Source: Eutypella sp. D-1
Taxonomy: Eukaryota > Ascomycota > Sordariomycetes > Xylariales > Diatrypaceae
Length of the DNA: 64,000 nucleotides
NCBI GenBank assembly: GCA_023313575.1
Contig: JAJTTP010000015.1
Span: 744,001-808,000, forward strand
Direction: 5' to 3'
Below, one piece after another: positions 35,990 to 47,532 of the stretch (within the stretch, counting starts at the first letter, position 1; the number at the start of each line of letters is the position of its first letter). The notes beneath the pieces are model-generated. The model saw nothing but the letters and a program-made list of their open reading frames with translations. It was not told the origin of the DNA and searched no databases. The position numbers and the translations under genes were made by a program.

Positions 35990-38900
35990 AAGGCGATACG
36001 CACCCATCTACCCGAGGAAGGGGAGAGAGCCTTCCCGCAGGAGAGGAGAAAGGAATTACCGGATAGATGGGCAGACGGGCGAGACGGAGGACCGCCGATC
36101 CGACTGGCTGGTCACTTTCTCACCCGGTTCTTTCGATTCGATGCTTACACATACGAACATACTTACATGTGACGAGTGGCTTAGCTCTAACTAGAGGGGG
36201 CTTTCGCTTTCTCTTCTACCTACATATTCTATGGACATACCTTTTTGTCGTATCTATCTATCCATTCAGTCTATCTATGTAGCCACGTCTGTCTGTACCT
36301 AAGCGAGTTGCGGCAGCAGATATGTGTAGGTGAATTACTTGTTCATGCTTTGCGGGGCGGAGCAATAATTTAACCCATCTATTGCATGCATCCATTCACC
36401 CGTCCTATGTAGCTGCTTACATCCGAAGAACTAGTCCTCGTGAAATGGCGGCGCCACATGTGACGGTGCTTGATTGGGTGCACGGTAGAGTCATAGGGTA
36501 TGTGGCATGGAGAACTCAATTGCCCCGACGCCCCCCCTATCGATGGAGGCTGAGAGGATTGGAATGCTGGTAGCGATGGGTAGGGCAGTAGGAGGCGGTG
36601 ATGGTTGGTGGTGGGTGTGTTTGTTTGTGTGTGTGTGGTGTGTGTGGAATGGAATGCATGGTGGATCTAAGCACTCGGACAGGGCTAGGGGGGAAAAGCC
36701 CCTCCCCCCCTTTTTCTTTTACTCTTTTCACACCACGTGCCTCCCTAACGAGACACTTTACCTACTCCATCACGCCGGGCTGGTGCCTGGAATGGGTAGT
36801 AGTAGATACGGTGCTTACGAATGGGTGCGTATATTGCCGCGTACCTTGGGGAAAGGCCGAAATCTCCGGCACAATTGTCTGTTCCTGAGACGAATGCTAC
36901 GCTCCCTATATTGAAACGGATGGATGCCGGGTGGTGGGTCGGGTTCAAGAACTTCGGTAAGAAAGTTTCGAGGCTTTCTTTCACCAAAAATAGGTTCATC
37001 AGGTGTGGTAGTGTCCGGGTTTGGGATCATGTAATAAACGTAGTAGTGGTGTACCTTGCATGTCAAGGCTTCCAATGAAAATGGGAACCTGTCATTCTCC
37101 TTCTGTCCATCCTCCCATCTCGCCGGTCCGTCTAGAAGGTTTTCTGTGCCGGCCATCCACACACCATCCGTGGTAGTACCGGCAGGCAGGTTACTTGTAG
37201 AAGGCATGAACGCAGATAAGGTAATAATAAGGGTATTGTTATTCTTCTAGGGCTTCCGATCAACGGCCGCAGGGATTGCCCTTTTTTCCCTCTTTCCCTC
37301 CCCTTTACCACCCACATCCCCACCCCCCGGCGTCGCCCCCTCATTGGAATTTTTCCAGAAATTAGGTTATCCTAGCAGCCTAGCTCGGTGGAGGGGGCCT
37401 GACCGACAAAGACCACTCATTGGACGGGAGAAGACTATACTAGGCGGGCTTGACTTGCAGCATAGGCAACCTACTCGCATGCTAACTATAACCTGCCTAG
37501 GGCCGAGGACGGGACAGGTCATCGACGGGGGCGAGGAGGCAAAAAACGCGACGTGGGGGAGGAAAGGAGATGAGGAGAAAGAAGGAGGAACGAAAAAAGA
37601 ACAAATGGAACGAAACAAAGAACACGTCCAGGATTGTGACTGTGTTTATCCGACTTATTAGGGGACTGGAAACCGAAAACGTGGAGTCAGACCAGCCAAT
37701 AACGATGTAGAAGTTCCCCTTTTCTTTGTCTGATGGATGGTGACGACGAGTCAGTTATCCAGGAAGCCAGGAGCTTTTCGCAAAAGAAGCTCGGAGTGGT
37801 TGGTCCTGAAGTCTTTGTTGTTGGAGCTGTTGCTGCCTCGGTGTGATACTCATCTACAAACCTATTTGCACTCTTCGACATATGGAAGGAAGGGTATGGG
37901 CAAGGTCTAGCTTTACCTACAGAGGCGCCGCCTTGACCCCAAGGCTGAACATCAGGGCGCCACATATACCACATACGTAGCTTGTAAAGCCAGCTTGACC
38001 AGCATGCTGGGTGGTGCGTATACGAAGTACATTGTTTGCTTGATCTCCGGGCTTTTCTTTTTCTTTTCTGGAAGCTGGTCCTGGTTCTTTTTGGTAATGC
38101 CCGGGTATGTAATCTGGGGGTTGCCGGGAACGCCTCGACGGGCTCGCAGGGAATAAACAATGGGCGGAGTGGGTTCTTTCTCCAGCTGGCGGTGACGATA
38201 AATCCGCTTTTGGATGGCTTGGATGGTCTGATGAAGATAAGGAATAATTTCCTTTTTGTTTGCATCCCCCCCCCCCCCTTATAACAAAGATAGAAAAGAA
38301 AAATCCTGGACAGGGGGCTTGCTTGTCTGTCAAGCATTGTCTTTCAATATCCGTGACTCAAGCCAACTTGCATGCAGGAGGAAAGTGCCCTTGGCTACCG
38401 GTATGTCTCATCCTCAGACGAACATACGGGGGGACAAACTGCTAAAATAACAGTAGCTATGCAACTACATATGTAAATATACTATACCTAGACAGACAGG
38501 ACCGACGTATGCACAAGTCAAGATTCTGATTGATTGGACGATTCGAGATATGGAATAAAAGAGTGAGGTCCAAAGGCAAGGAAGTCAGATATTCCCGTTC
38601 TCTTGAAAAGTTGCTGTAAATGGTGAGAAGTACCTAGAGCTCTAGGGGTCATGTTCTTGCGAAGCAATTAACAGACTGAATTAACAGCCCTAACTAGAGG
38701 GTACACAAGTCCTATGTAAGTACGGTGTGATAGGCACCTGGGCAGGCTTTGACAGGGGTACTGCTCCCCACATCGCTAACACGTAATTAGCGTCTTGATA
38801 TCCGTAGCCGTTGCCGTCGCTCCCAAGATTCTATAAAAGATCCGACAATAATTAGATTATTCCAGTAAAGGGGTATCTAGGTAGTTAGTAGGGGCTTCGG

Positions 38901-39626
38901 GAAGAGGCTCACGAGGAAGCTAGTCGTTTAGCAGGTGTGAAATTAATTTATGTACATAACAGCATGAACACATAAGTCTGTATATGCCCTGCTTAACTAC
39001 CTGGATTTAGTTATACCATCTGACGGGAATAAATATTCGGGGCCTGTGATGGATGAGAAGGAACGACAGACCTAGAAATGAATATCATCTAACTCGTAGG
39101 TATCTAGGTACTCATGAGAGCTCTAGACTCAAGGCTAATCCCTTTCCAACTAGTCTATTCCAGGTCATCTACTATTTGGCCAATCTGCTATTCTCCAGCA
39201 CTGTACCGGGGGCCTCTCTTTGACAGGTATCTACCTACAAAGTAGCTTTGTAACATTCTATGCCAACATTACCACCATTACCACTTCCAGGCTACTTTCT
39301 TATCCACAACATCCACTTCTATACCACAATAACTATACGGTCTATTATACCACAACTATACCACACACATAAGACACACCCGGACATCTATTATATCCAC
39401 ACATTTATGGCCATCTACATACGCATACGCACGCAATAAGATACCTCCTACATTTAACACGACTTACACTCGCACATATACGCACACACACACGCATCTT
39501 CTGGCTGCAGGTGCCCTTTGTTTCACATTCGGCCTGCCGGATGTAGTAGTTACCCTTTTTTTTTTACGATGAGACCTCATGCGAACAGTTTGTAGTGCAG
39601 CATACGTGTAGGTATGTGTGTATCTT

Positions 39627-39656
<30 letters not shown>
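39627..39656 (+). repeat. (TCTG)n microsatellite
   Basis: About seven and a half TCTG units, within the pyrimidine-rich region upstream of the RasGAP gene. Confidence 0.9.
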
Positions 39657-39661
<5 letters not shown>

Positions 39662-40520
39662 GTTTCTGTTGTGTACCTTGAGATACCTACCTACCTTGGT
39701 ATGTAGGCAGCTCGATCTTGAACCTAGATCTTGAACCCAGATCTTAACAAGCTTGATCGGCTTGATAGGATAGCACTATCTCCAGCTTCTTCTTCTTTTC
39801 CCAGTCTCTTCCAGGTTGTCTTTTCTGCTTGCTCCCTGCTCTAATTGCTATTACTACATAGTAGGTAGTTATAGTACATAGTTATAGTAGGAGTGGTGGT
39901 GGTGGTCCCTGGTCTGCTTAGCCTCCCCCCTCCACCCTCCTCCCCCCTTGTACTTGGTATGTATGTGTGTGTTTCCCGAGGTCATTATTCTTTCTAAGAT
40001 TACCTACCACTACATCTACATAGGTCCATATACAATTACATTTATACCTGGGCACCCACATCCATCATCTATCATCCAAGCACAAGCACACATACTTCTT
40101 CGTATAGTAGTAGTCTCTACCGTTGCCGGCTGGGGTAAGGAACGAGCTGCCTCAATTTGTCGTCGCACATCAAACCCCGAGATTTTCTGGTCGGTAGCTT
40201 GCCGTCCTCAAATGTCTCGACCCTGAACCCGGAGATACCTGCACTGCACCTGCATACATCTATACTGCAGTTACTACACAGCTACATTACCTGCTACTAC
40301 CTGCTCCGGTGCAGATACTTAATTGGATACCTAAGTATATGGGATCATCCAGCTATTTGTGGCTTCTGTTTCCAACTGGTTAAAGCAGGCCTCGGAATAG
40401 CCCCCTCTCCCCCAAAGAAACCCAAACCAGACATTTCCCGTCTCCAGAGCTCCCCCCCCTCTCTCTCTGCTTTTTGTTACCCGCATTGTGCAGATAATAA
40501 GCCCGATCTCTTTCGTTACC

Positions 40521-40570
40521 ACCCTCCACCATACCCTCCACCATCCTCCACCATCCTCCACCATCCTCCA
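40521..40570 (+). repeat. 10-bp CCATCCTCCA minisatellite
   Basis: Three exact 10-bp units at 40541-40570, preceded by two degenerate units. Upstream of the RasGAP gene and pyrimidine-rich on the plus strand. Confidence 0.85.
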
Positions 40571-40640
40571 GTCCCCCCAGTCCCCCCCAGTCCACTATAA
40601 CTGCTCTCGCAGTGGTTACCTACCTTGCTTGCGAGTATAG

Positions 40641-40668
40641 CCCAGCCCAGCCCAGCCCAGCCCAGCCC
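40641..40668 (+). repeat. (CCCAG)n repeat
   Basis: Five exact CCCAG units and one degenerate unit in the RasGAP upstream region. Confidence 0.88.
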
Positions 40669-40795
40669 TACCCAGCCTGCCAGCCTACTTATTACCTACC
40701 TACTCTACTTACTTAGGTAGAGTACTTAGGTAGGTAGTCTTACAATAATACTGTTAGGCTTGGTTCTAAGCAGTCCTCGGGTGGCTTCCTAAGGC

Positions 40796-40866
40796 CTCTA
40801 GCTCTAGCTCTAGCTCTACACGCCTAGCTCTACACACCTAGCTCTACACACCTAGCTCTACATGAG
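40796..40866 (+). repeat. TAGCTC hexamer and 14-bp repeat
   Basis: Tandem TAGCTC units run into about three copies of a 14-bp unit, CCTAGCTCTACACA. Related units of two lengths side by side suggest stepwise slippage. Confidence 0.82.
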
Positions 40867-41040
40867 TCTCCTCTACATGTCCTCTACATGCCAGTCGGCC
40901 TATTTGTAGTACTGGTAGTTGTAGTAGTACCTAGGTTTGCTTAGGTAGTAGTACCGAGTTTGTGTGAGCAAACCTGCTCCTGTTCCCGTCTGCTGGACGA
41001 GATTGGTGCGTGGTCCATTGCGCCTCATCTACCCAGCCAT

Positions 41041-41085
41041 CAGCCATCAAGCCTTCAGCCATCAAACCTTCAGCCATCAGCCATC
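41041..41085 (+). repeat. 15-bp CAGCCATCAAGCCTT repeat
   Basis: Two near-exact 15-bp units followed by partial CAGCCATC copies, about 0.8 kb before the RasGAP start. Confidence 0.8.
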
Positions 41086-41760
41086 CAGCAAGCCTCCAAG
41101 CCAGCGAGACATCATACATTCCTCTCGCTTTGCTCTTTCAGTCTCTGTTTCTCCAATGCGCGGCTCGGGTCACAACCAAGCGACAGAGCCACCGCTTCGA
41201 GTGACATACTAATACTAATTTGTCAGTTATTAGTTATCCCCCCCACGCTGCCTACGTGCCTGCGCGCGGCTTCGTTTTGGGCTGGGATATGCTGGTATCG
41301 TAATTACAGACAATACATATCCTTTCCGCTGGGAATACCCTGCCGTTGCCGCTTCCACACCAGTTCATTGCTACATTGCTACATTGCAATGCCATGCGCC
41401 AAACCTCCACGACGACAAACCGATTAGCCACCGTCATCACCTCGACCGAACGTTACGTTCATTCGCCGTCCCCGTCTCCCAACGGTGCCCTGTCCTACTT
41501 GAAAGTAGAATGGTTGGCTTCCGATGGCAGATGCTGAACGAGAACAAACCCACCTTCTTCTCGCTTTATGATAGACGCTATACGTTTCCACGACCCGGAT
41601 CTTCACTGATGGCCGCCGCTTTAACCCAAACCCCAAAACCGCACTCACCAGCAACCGACGACCACACCAACGACCTCGACACAGAAACATTCCTATTTCC
41701 TATACGAAGCCGAGCGGTGACACTCGATGGTCGGATTAGATTCAGCCGAAGCGACGGATG

Positions 41761-41842
41761 AGCAGAAGAAGCAGAAGCAGAAGCAGAAGCAGAAGCCGAA
41801 GTTGAAGCAGTAGCAGAAGCAAAAGCAGAAAGCAGTAGCTGT
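41761..41842 (+). repeat. GCAGAA hexamer array in RasGAP leader
   Basis: Degenerate (GCAGAA)n ends about 45 bp before the RasGAP ATG, so it probably lies in the 5' UTR. It is a stop-poor purine-rich array. Confidence 0.82.
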
Positions 41843-41886
41843 AACATTATTATTTTTTCTTCTTCTTTTTATATTCTTCTTCAAAA

Positions 41887-44800
41887 ATGAGGGATGATCG
41901 TTCCAAAAATGCCCAGGAAGGCTCGCAGCAGCCGGACTGGCCACATATGGCAACTGGAGACACACTGCCCCGAAATACTACAGATGTGCTAGCCAGTAGT
42001 AACACGCGCACGAATTTTAGACACAACGTCGCTATGCAGGACGCTGTCAAGACTGTCCGCACCGTTACACCAGAGCCTGCCGAAAATGATCTTCCTGCCA
42101 TGACCGACGCAACCATTTCGCAGTCGACCCGGGCTTTCGGAACTACTTCGCCCCAGACCCAGTCTAAGTCCCAGTCCCAGTCCCAGCCCCAGACCCAGAC
42201 CTCGCCCCGTTCTATACCTGGAGGAGAAAGGAGACGGCAAGGCATCGTCTTTAATGAATTAGGAGGGGATTCTTTCGACAGCTCCTCTCCTAGCCCCCCT
42301 CAGCACCAAAAGACGTCCCTGAGGCCACGGACCCATACTATGGACGGCGCCCTCGCGCTACGCCAACATTCTGGAACTTCCTCGTTCGAAAACCGCCACA
42401 GGGTAGGATCCTTCTCTTCCTCCAGCTCTCAGCCTTTCAGCGATTCCGACATCCGTTCGCCCCCATCAGTCTTCGAATCCCTCGGCTTTCCTTCGGTCGT
42501 CCCAGCAAGGCCCCCGGATTTAAAGATAAGCGTCTCGTCATCAAAAGATAAGAAGTCCTCCAATAAGCGTCTCATTAAAAAGACGTCCGCTCGGCCGACC
42601 TCCCCTCTGATCTCGCCGCCACCCTCCGTAGACTCCCTGCCCTCACCCATACCGACGGATGACGCGAATAAAATCCTATCATTGATGAAAACGCTATGCG
42701 GTAGAATGAGGGGCGAAGTCGAGTATCAGACCGACCCGGCCGGCGTGTGGTACGCCGGTATCTGTTGGATTGATGAGGACAGGGGGAGCCTGATGTTCGA
42801 TTCGGGGCATAATGGCCCGTTCCATGTCCCGCTTGTCGGCGACCTGCGCGGTTGCAAAGTACATCCCGTAGACCACCCGGAAGACGGCACGAGATGCCTG
42901 GGACTCTCGAATCACAGCACGGGCATGGAATTGTACCTGCGGCCTCTCGTAGCAGACGAGTACGACTTATGGCTTGCCAGCCTTCTCTGCTGGCAGCAAC
43001 TTCGACCGAGTGGCGTGAGGCTTGCTAACGGCGGTTCACCCGTGACGACCAGGACTGACACTAACCACCCGCCAAACCGAGGCTCTCCAGCACCTCTGTC
43101 GACGCCTTCTAAGGAAGCCAACATAATAAAAGTTGGCAAGATGATGCTGTGGGATAAAGGCGTCGCAACGTCGCCTCGCGCCATCGTCAAGCGGCCATCT
43201 ACGCGGGACCTCCGCGCCGGTTCGACATCATGGAGGAGAGTATCCTGCATCTTGCAAGACAACGGGGAGTTCAAACTCATGACCGAGAATGATGTGACGA
43301 TACTATCCGTCATTGATTTGACTCAGCTGTCCCGCTGTGCTATTCAGCAACTAGACAGGTCTGTTCTAGATGAAGAGTATTGCCTTGCCATATTTCCTAT
43401 ATACTCGAGCATGTCCAATCAACTTTCTATTTTCCGGCCCATCTATCTTGCTCTGGACTCCAGGGTATTATTCGAGGTGTGGTTCGTATTACTGCGGGCC
43501 TTCGCAGTTCCCGACCTGTTCGGTTTGGAGACGGCTACGGACCAGCTGCTCGAGGTTCGGGAGGCAGACACGACATTCCAGGGCCAGCTTTTCCGTGTTG
43601 AGAAGACGATACAAGTGAGGGTCACGGAAGCCAAGATACGAAAAGCTACTCCTCTTCCAGACAGCCATGAACGGCACGGAAAAGAGGCGCGGGACCCGCT
43701 GTTGGGTAATTATGTTGCCGAGGTAATCCTGGACGGCGAGGTCCGGGCCCGGACGACGACCCAAACAGACACGAAGAACCCGTTCTGGCGCGAGTTCACG
43801 CAGTTCACGGAGCTGCCCGCCGCCATGCCTTACCTATCAGTTCTGCTTAAGCGGGTGGAAGGAAACCTGGACAGTTTAAGCCATCAGCTCCAGGCCTCTT
43901 TAGGGCTCCCAAAGACGGGAAATTTGACAGAGGTACTCTGCGGCGCGGTCGACATATCCCTAGACAGGTTAGAGAAGGCCAAAGACCATGAGCAGTGGCT
44001 CCAGGTCTGTAATGAGAAATCGGAATCAGTCGGAAGCATGCTTGTCAAAGTCAATATTGAGGAGCTTGTCGTGCTTCCGTTGGAGGACTACCAGCCACTG
44101 TCCGAGCTTCTTCACAGGTTCAGTACCGCTCTTACGAGCCAGATCGCCATGGACGCCCCGTCGTCGCTACGAAGACTCGCGGAGATATTCCTGAACATAT
44201 TCCAAGTTTCGGGGACCTCGAGTGACTGGCTATCTGCCCTTGTTGAGGAAGAGATCGACGGCTACGGGAGCCAGAACAGCATGAAGCGGCTACGCTTCAG
44301 TCAACCTCTAAAATCCAACGAATCTTCGTCAGCCTCGGGCACCGAGAGAACACAGATCGTCCGCGATATGAGCAAGTCGCTGGCTGGGGAGGCAAACCTT
44401 CTTTTCCGGGGCAATTCATTGCTCACGCAAGCCCTGGAGTTCCATATGAGACGACTGGGCAAGGAATACCTGGAGGAGATCTTGTGTGACAAGATTTTCG
44501 AAATCAACGAGCTAAATCCGGACTGCGAGGTAGACCCCAGCAGGATCCATCGCAGCGACGATATGAAGGATCACTGGAACCAGCTGACGCGGCTTACGGC
44601 CGAGGTATGGGAGTGCATCGCCGTCACCGCTACCAAGCTGCCCCCGGAACTCCGACAAATTCTGAAGTACGTCAGAGCTGTCGCCGAGGACAGATACGGC
44701 GACTTCCTCCGCACCGTCAACTATACGAGTGTCTCGGGTTTCTTATTCCTCCGCTTTATCTGTCCAGCAATACTCAACCCCAAACTCTTCGGGTTATTGC

Positions 44801-45735
44801 GGGATAATCCGAAGCCTAAGGCGCAGCGGACGTTAACCTTGATTGCAAAGGGCCTCCAGGCTTTGGCTAATTTGTCTACCTTTGGAAAGAAGGAAAGTTG
44901 GATGGAGCCAATGAATAAATTCCTAACTACGCATAGACAGCCTTTTAAGGACTTTATTGACCAGCTGTGTTCCATTCCCGGGGAACGCAATGTCATAGCT
45001 GTCCCGGCATCATATTCTACTCCTACGACGATTTTAAGTCGGATGCCGCCTCTAGCACGAGAGGGCTCCCCTTCTCTCCCGTATCTTATAGATCAAGCAA
45101 GGAACTACGCAGCTCTGGTCAAATTGTGGTTGGAGTCCCACCGGACTAAGAACACTGATGTCTATGCCTACGAAGGGGAGCTTGCGGAGTTTAATGTCAT
45201 TTGCAGAGCCCTTCAGAGTCGGTCTGATCAGTGCTTAGCCCGGATAGAAGTCCTTCGCAATGCGGACGGTGTTCCTGCGTCCACGCCGGACGAGTTAGCC
45301 GAAACATTGGCAGAAAAGGCGACACTAGCCGACCCGGTTGGCATGGCATACGGTGGTGCAAATTGGTCGGATGATGACCCGTATAAGGCCCCGGGCTCTT
45401 CCGGAAGCGACGAAGGACCTGAACGTCACGGGGACCCAAGGCCAAGTCGCGAGAAGAGACATCATCACCATCATCATCATCATCGAGAAACAGGTTCACT
45501 AAGTCACGCGTCCGACGGATCGGAAGGATTCTACGCGAACGCCGGTCGCGCGAAGGGTACGCTTGGAAAGAATGGACGGGGCTTCCTCAGTGGTTTGATC
45601 GGTGGTAAGAAGGGAACCTCGTCGGCGTCGTCGACAGTACGAGATAAAAGCAGGGATAAGGAAGACAAGGGAGGCATAGGAGGGATGCTAGGCTTCCCCG
45701 AATCGTGGCAAAACGACTCGAGCTCGAGGCATTAG
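41887..45735 (+). CDS. Ras-family GTPase-activating protein, BUD2/CLA2 type
   Basis: Single exon, 1282 residues. Stimulates GTP hydrolysis on a Ras/Rap-type GTPase (Rsr1/Bud1 in yeast), directing polarity at the hyphal tip or bud site. Layout: disordered Ser/Pro/Gln-rich N-terminus (1-250); a PH-like region (about 255-365, with GVWYAGICWIDEDRGSLMF); a second PH-like part; a C2 domain (about 565-690, with QVRVTEAKIRK and NPFWREFTQFTEL); then the RasGAP domain (about 820-1010). The arginine finger is R841 in LLFRGNSLLTQAL. The RasGAP signature FLFLRFICPAILNPK is at 952-966. The C-terminus is a Ser/Gly tail with an eight-His run (near 1192-1199). Order and size fit BUD2-like proteins better than IRA/neurofibromin. 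The leader contains several minisatellites. Confidence 0.95.
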   Translation: MRDDRSKNAQEGSQQPDWPHMATGDTLPRNTTDVLASSNTRTNFRHNVAMQDAVKTVRTVTPEPAENDLPAMTDATISQSTRAFGTTSPQTQSKSQSQSQPQTQTSPRSIPGGERRRQGIVFNELGGDSFDSSSPSPPQHQKTSLRPRTHTMDGALALRQHSGTSSFENRHRVGSFSSSSSQPFSDSDIRSPPSVFESLGFPSVVPARPPDLKISVSSSKDKKSSNKRLIKKTSARPTSPLISPPPSVDSLPSPIPTDDANKILSLMKTLCGRMRGEVEYQTDPAGVWYAGICWIDEDRGSLMFDSGHNGPFHVPLVGDLRGCKVHPVDHPEDGTRCLGLSNHSTGMELYLRPLVADEYDLWLASLLCWQQLRPSGVRLANGGSPVTTRTDTNHPPNRGSPAPLSTPSKEANIIKVGKMMLWDKGVATSPRAIVKRPSTRDLRAGSTSWRRVSCILQDNGEFKLMTENDVTILSVIDLTQLSRCAIQQLDRSVLDEEYCLAIFPIYSSMSNQLSIFRPIYLALDSRVLFEVWFVLLRAFAVPDLFGLETATDQLLEVREADTTFQGQLFRVEKTIQVRVTEAKIRKATPLPDSHERHGKEARDPLLGNYVAEVILDGEVRARTTTQTDTKNPFWREFTQFTELPAAMPYLSVLLKRVEGNLDSLSHQLQASLGLPKTGNLTEVLCGAVDISLDRLEKAKDHEQWLQVCNEKSESVGSMLVKVNIEELVVLPLEDYQPLSELLHRFSTALTSQIAMDAPSSLRRLAEIFLNIFQVSGTSSDWLSALVEEEIDGYGSQNSMKRLRFSQPLKSNESSSASGTERTQIVRDMSKSLAGEANLLFRGNSLLTQALEFHMRRLGKEYLEEILCDKIFEINELNPDCEVDPSRIHRSDDMKDHWNQLTRLTAEVWECIAVTATKLPPELRQILKYVRAVAEDRYGDFLRTVNYTSVSGFLFLRFICPAILNPKLFGLLRDNPKPKAQRTLTLIAKGLQALANLSTFGKKESWMEPMNKFLTTHRQPFKDFIDQLCSIPGERNVIAVPASYSTPTTILSRMPPLAREGSPSLPYLIDQARNYAALVKLWLESHRTKNTDVYAYEGELAEFNVICRALQSRSDQCLARIEVLRNADGVPASTPDELAETLAEKATLADPVGMAYGGANWSDDDPYKAPGSSGSDEGPERHGDPRPSREKRHHHHHHHHRETGSLSHASDGSEGFYANAGRAKGTLGKNGRGFLSGLIGGKKGTSSASSTVRDKSRDKEDKGGIGGMLGFPESWQNDSSSRH

Positions 45736-47532
45736 TTGTGTTTGAGGGCGATCAAGAACAACAACCCTGCAGGATCAGAAGAATCTCGCAGAATCCGTCT
45801 TCATGCTGGTGGGGCATAGGCGACCCAGAAAACACGGCTGAAGACATAAAACCAAGCCCGGCGCAAGATATATATAAAGAAAAAAGGCGACCGCGCGCGC
45901 CCGACGGAAGGAGTTGACAGTTAGGCGCCACACGTGCCCTGGTTTAGAGGTCCTCCTTCATTAGAGCGTCGCGATTTACTAAAAAGGGGATGGAGGGAGG
46001 GGGATCATGAGAATCTGCTAGAGAGAAACCACACCCATAGAATTTTGGTCGGAGATTTTTTTTTCTTACCTCTTACAAACAAAAAAAGATACCCTTCCCT
46101 GATCTTGTCGAATGGGACACCTATAAACCCTCTCACTCACCACTGTAGGGAGTCAGCCCCAGCCCCAGCGGCATGACCCTCCCAAGCCTCTCCATGCGAT
46201 CTGGGGGTGGTTGGTCTTATCGCATCATGACTATTTTTAGTCGGAGGGGAATATGCCGCCGCTATCAAAGCCTCTCTCGCTGCGTGGGGATTGTTTTTTC
46301 GTTCTTATATCCATTTGTTCTTGAATTTTCTTCCCTTTTTATTGTTTTTTTTTGTTTTGTTTTGTGCTTTGTGTTGGATTATCATTACTACCTACCACCT
46401 CGCAGATGCGATGAGAGGAGAGGAGAGGGACCCCCTACCGTTGTTGTTTCCTGTACGTAAACATACTTACTCTATAACGAGGCGAAAGAGAGCGAGAGAG
46501 AAAAGACAATCCAACCAAGCTGCTTCTTAGTTTTCTATAGGGAGAAAAGAGAGATTTTCCCGCTGTCTTCCCTTTCCTCCTATCACGCAAGAGTTTCTCT
46601 GCTTTCTTCGTTCTATTAGACGCATGTGACAATTGTGATGATACCTCCTGCCTCTCCAATTCCCCCCTCCCCCTCTCTCGAGGCTGGGGGGTTTGGTAGA
46701 TAAGATGACGAGAGGAGGAAGATGGAAAGAGATCCGGATTTTCTTATATTCTTCTGGTCCTGTAACGGACCAAGATATGTAGACAGATAGGCACGCCCCG
46801 GATACGATGGCTTAAATCCACATATATATATATGTCTCGTATCTACTTACCTACCCCTTTTCTGTCTCGGTGGTATTATTCCTATTAACGTACGAGATAT
46901 GGGTGTGAGCACGCAGCTGCCATTTAAAGGGGCGCTAGATACCAGTCGTTTCTCTGCTATATATGTGTATATATACCTCTGGGTATGCATGCGTGCTTGT
47001 GTGAGTAAGGGGAGAAACGCCGTGGGAGTCGGGCTGGCGCAGTTACGATACACAAATACGGAAGTGGAGGTGCCAACTATAAGACTATGCGAATTGCAAG
47101 ACGACTTTTTCTTGAGCTTTGCAAATTTTTGGCTGTGTATTTCTGCTTATGCAATGGTTCGTTTTCCCGTAGAACTTGCCAACCGCCGAACCCCCCCGCC
47201 CCTGCCTTCGCCCTCCCCGGTTTCTTGGCGATTTTCTCAATGTCCCTTTTTTTTTTAATCCTCTAGCAAGTATTTTTTTTGCGCAGCGTACGCACGTATG
47301 CACGCATGAATGCAATTAGGAAGCATGGATTGTATGGGAATCGAAACCGCCGGATGCTATATCTCTCCCCATTCCTCTCCCTTTTCTATGCCCCCCCCCC
47401 TTTTTCCCCTTTCCGTATAATGCCCCGGGCCCTAAACTCTTTTGATGATTCTCGGTCTGCGCCTGTATTGCACGTGCACTGATATATGCCCCATTCCCCA
47501 TCCCCATCCCCAGACGTTTTTAACCACCAAGA
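45736..47532. other. Convergent intergenic region
   Basis: About 1.8 kb between the RasGAP and Cyp40 stop codons. T-rich and C-rich runs are common (near 46055, 46345 and 47392). No open frame is credible. The 3' UTRs of both genes should lie here. Confidence 0.7.

Larger units (their letters stand above)
34550..41886. other. Long intergenic region rich in simple repeats
   Basis: About 7.3 kb between the HET gene (divergent) and the RasGAP gene. Open frames up to 216 codons (37687-38337, minus) have no domain and unnatural composition. The last 2.5 kb before RasGAP are pyrimidine-rich and packed with tandem repeats and TACCTA/TAGGTA words, listed separately. Confidence 0.7.

Noticed and set aside
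37687..38337. 216-codon minus-strand open frame
   Set aside because: No domain, scattered Trp/Cys/Arg and overlap with other open frames; chance opening in intergenic DNA.
40500..41090. Direct repeats that might look like a CRISPR array
   Set aside because: Units are 5-15 bp, contiguous and without spacers, in a fungal genome; ordinary minisatellites.
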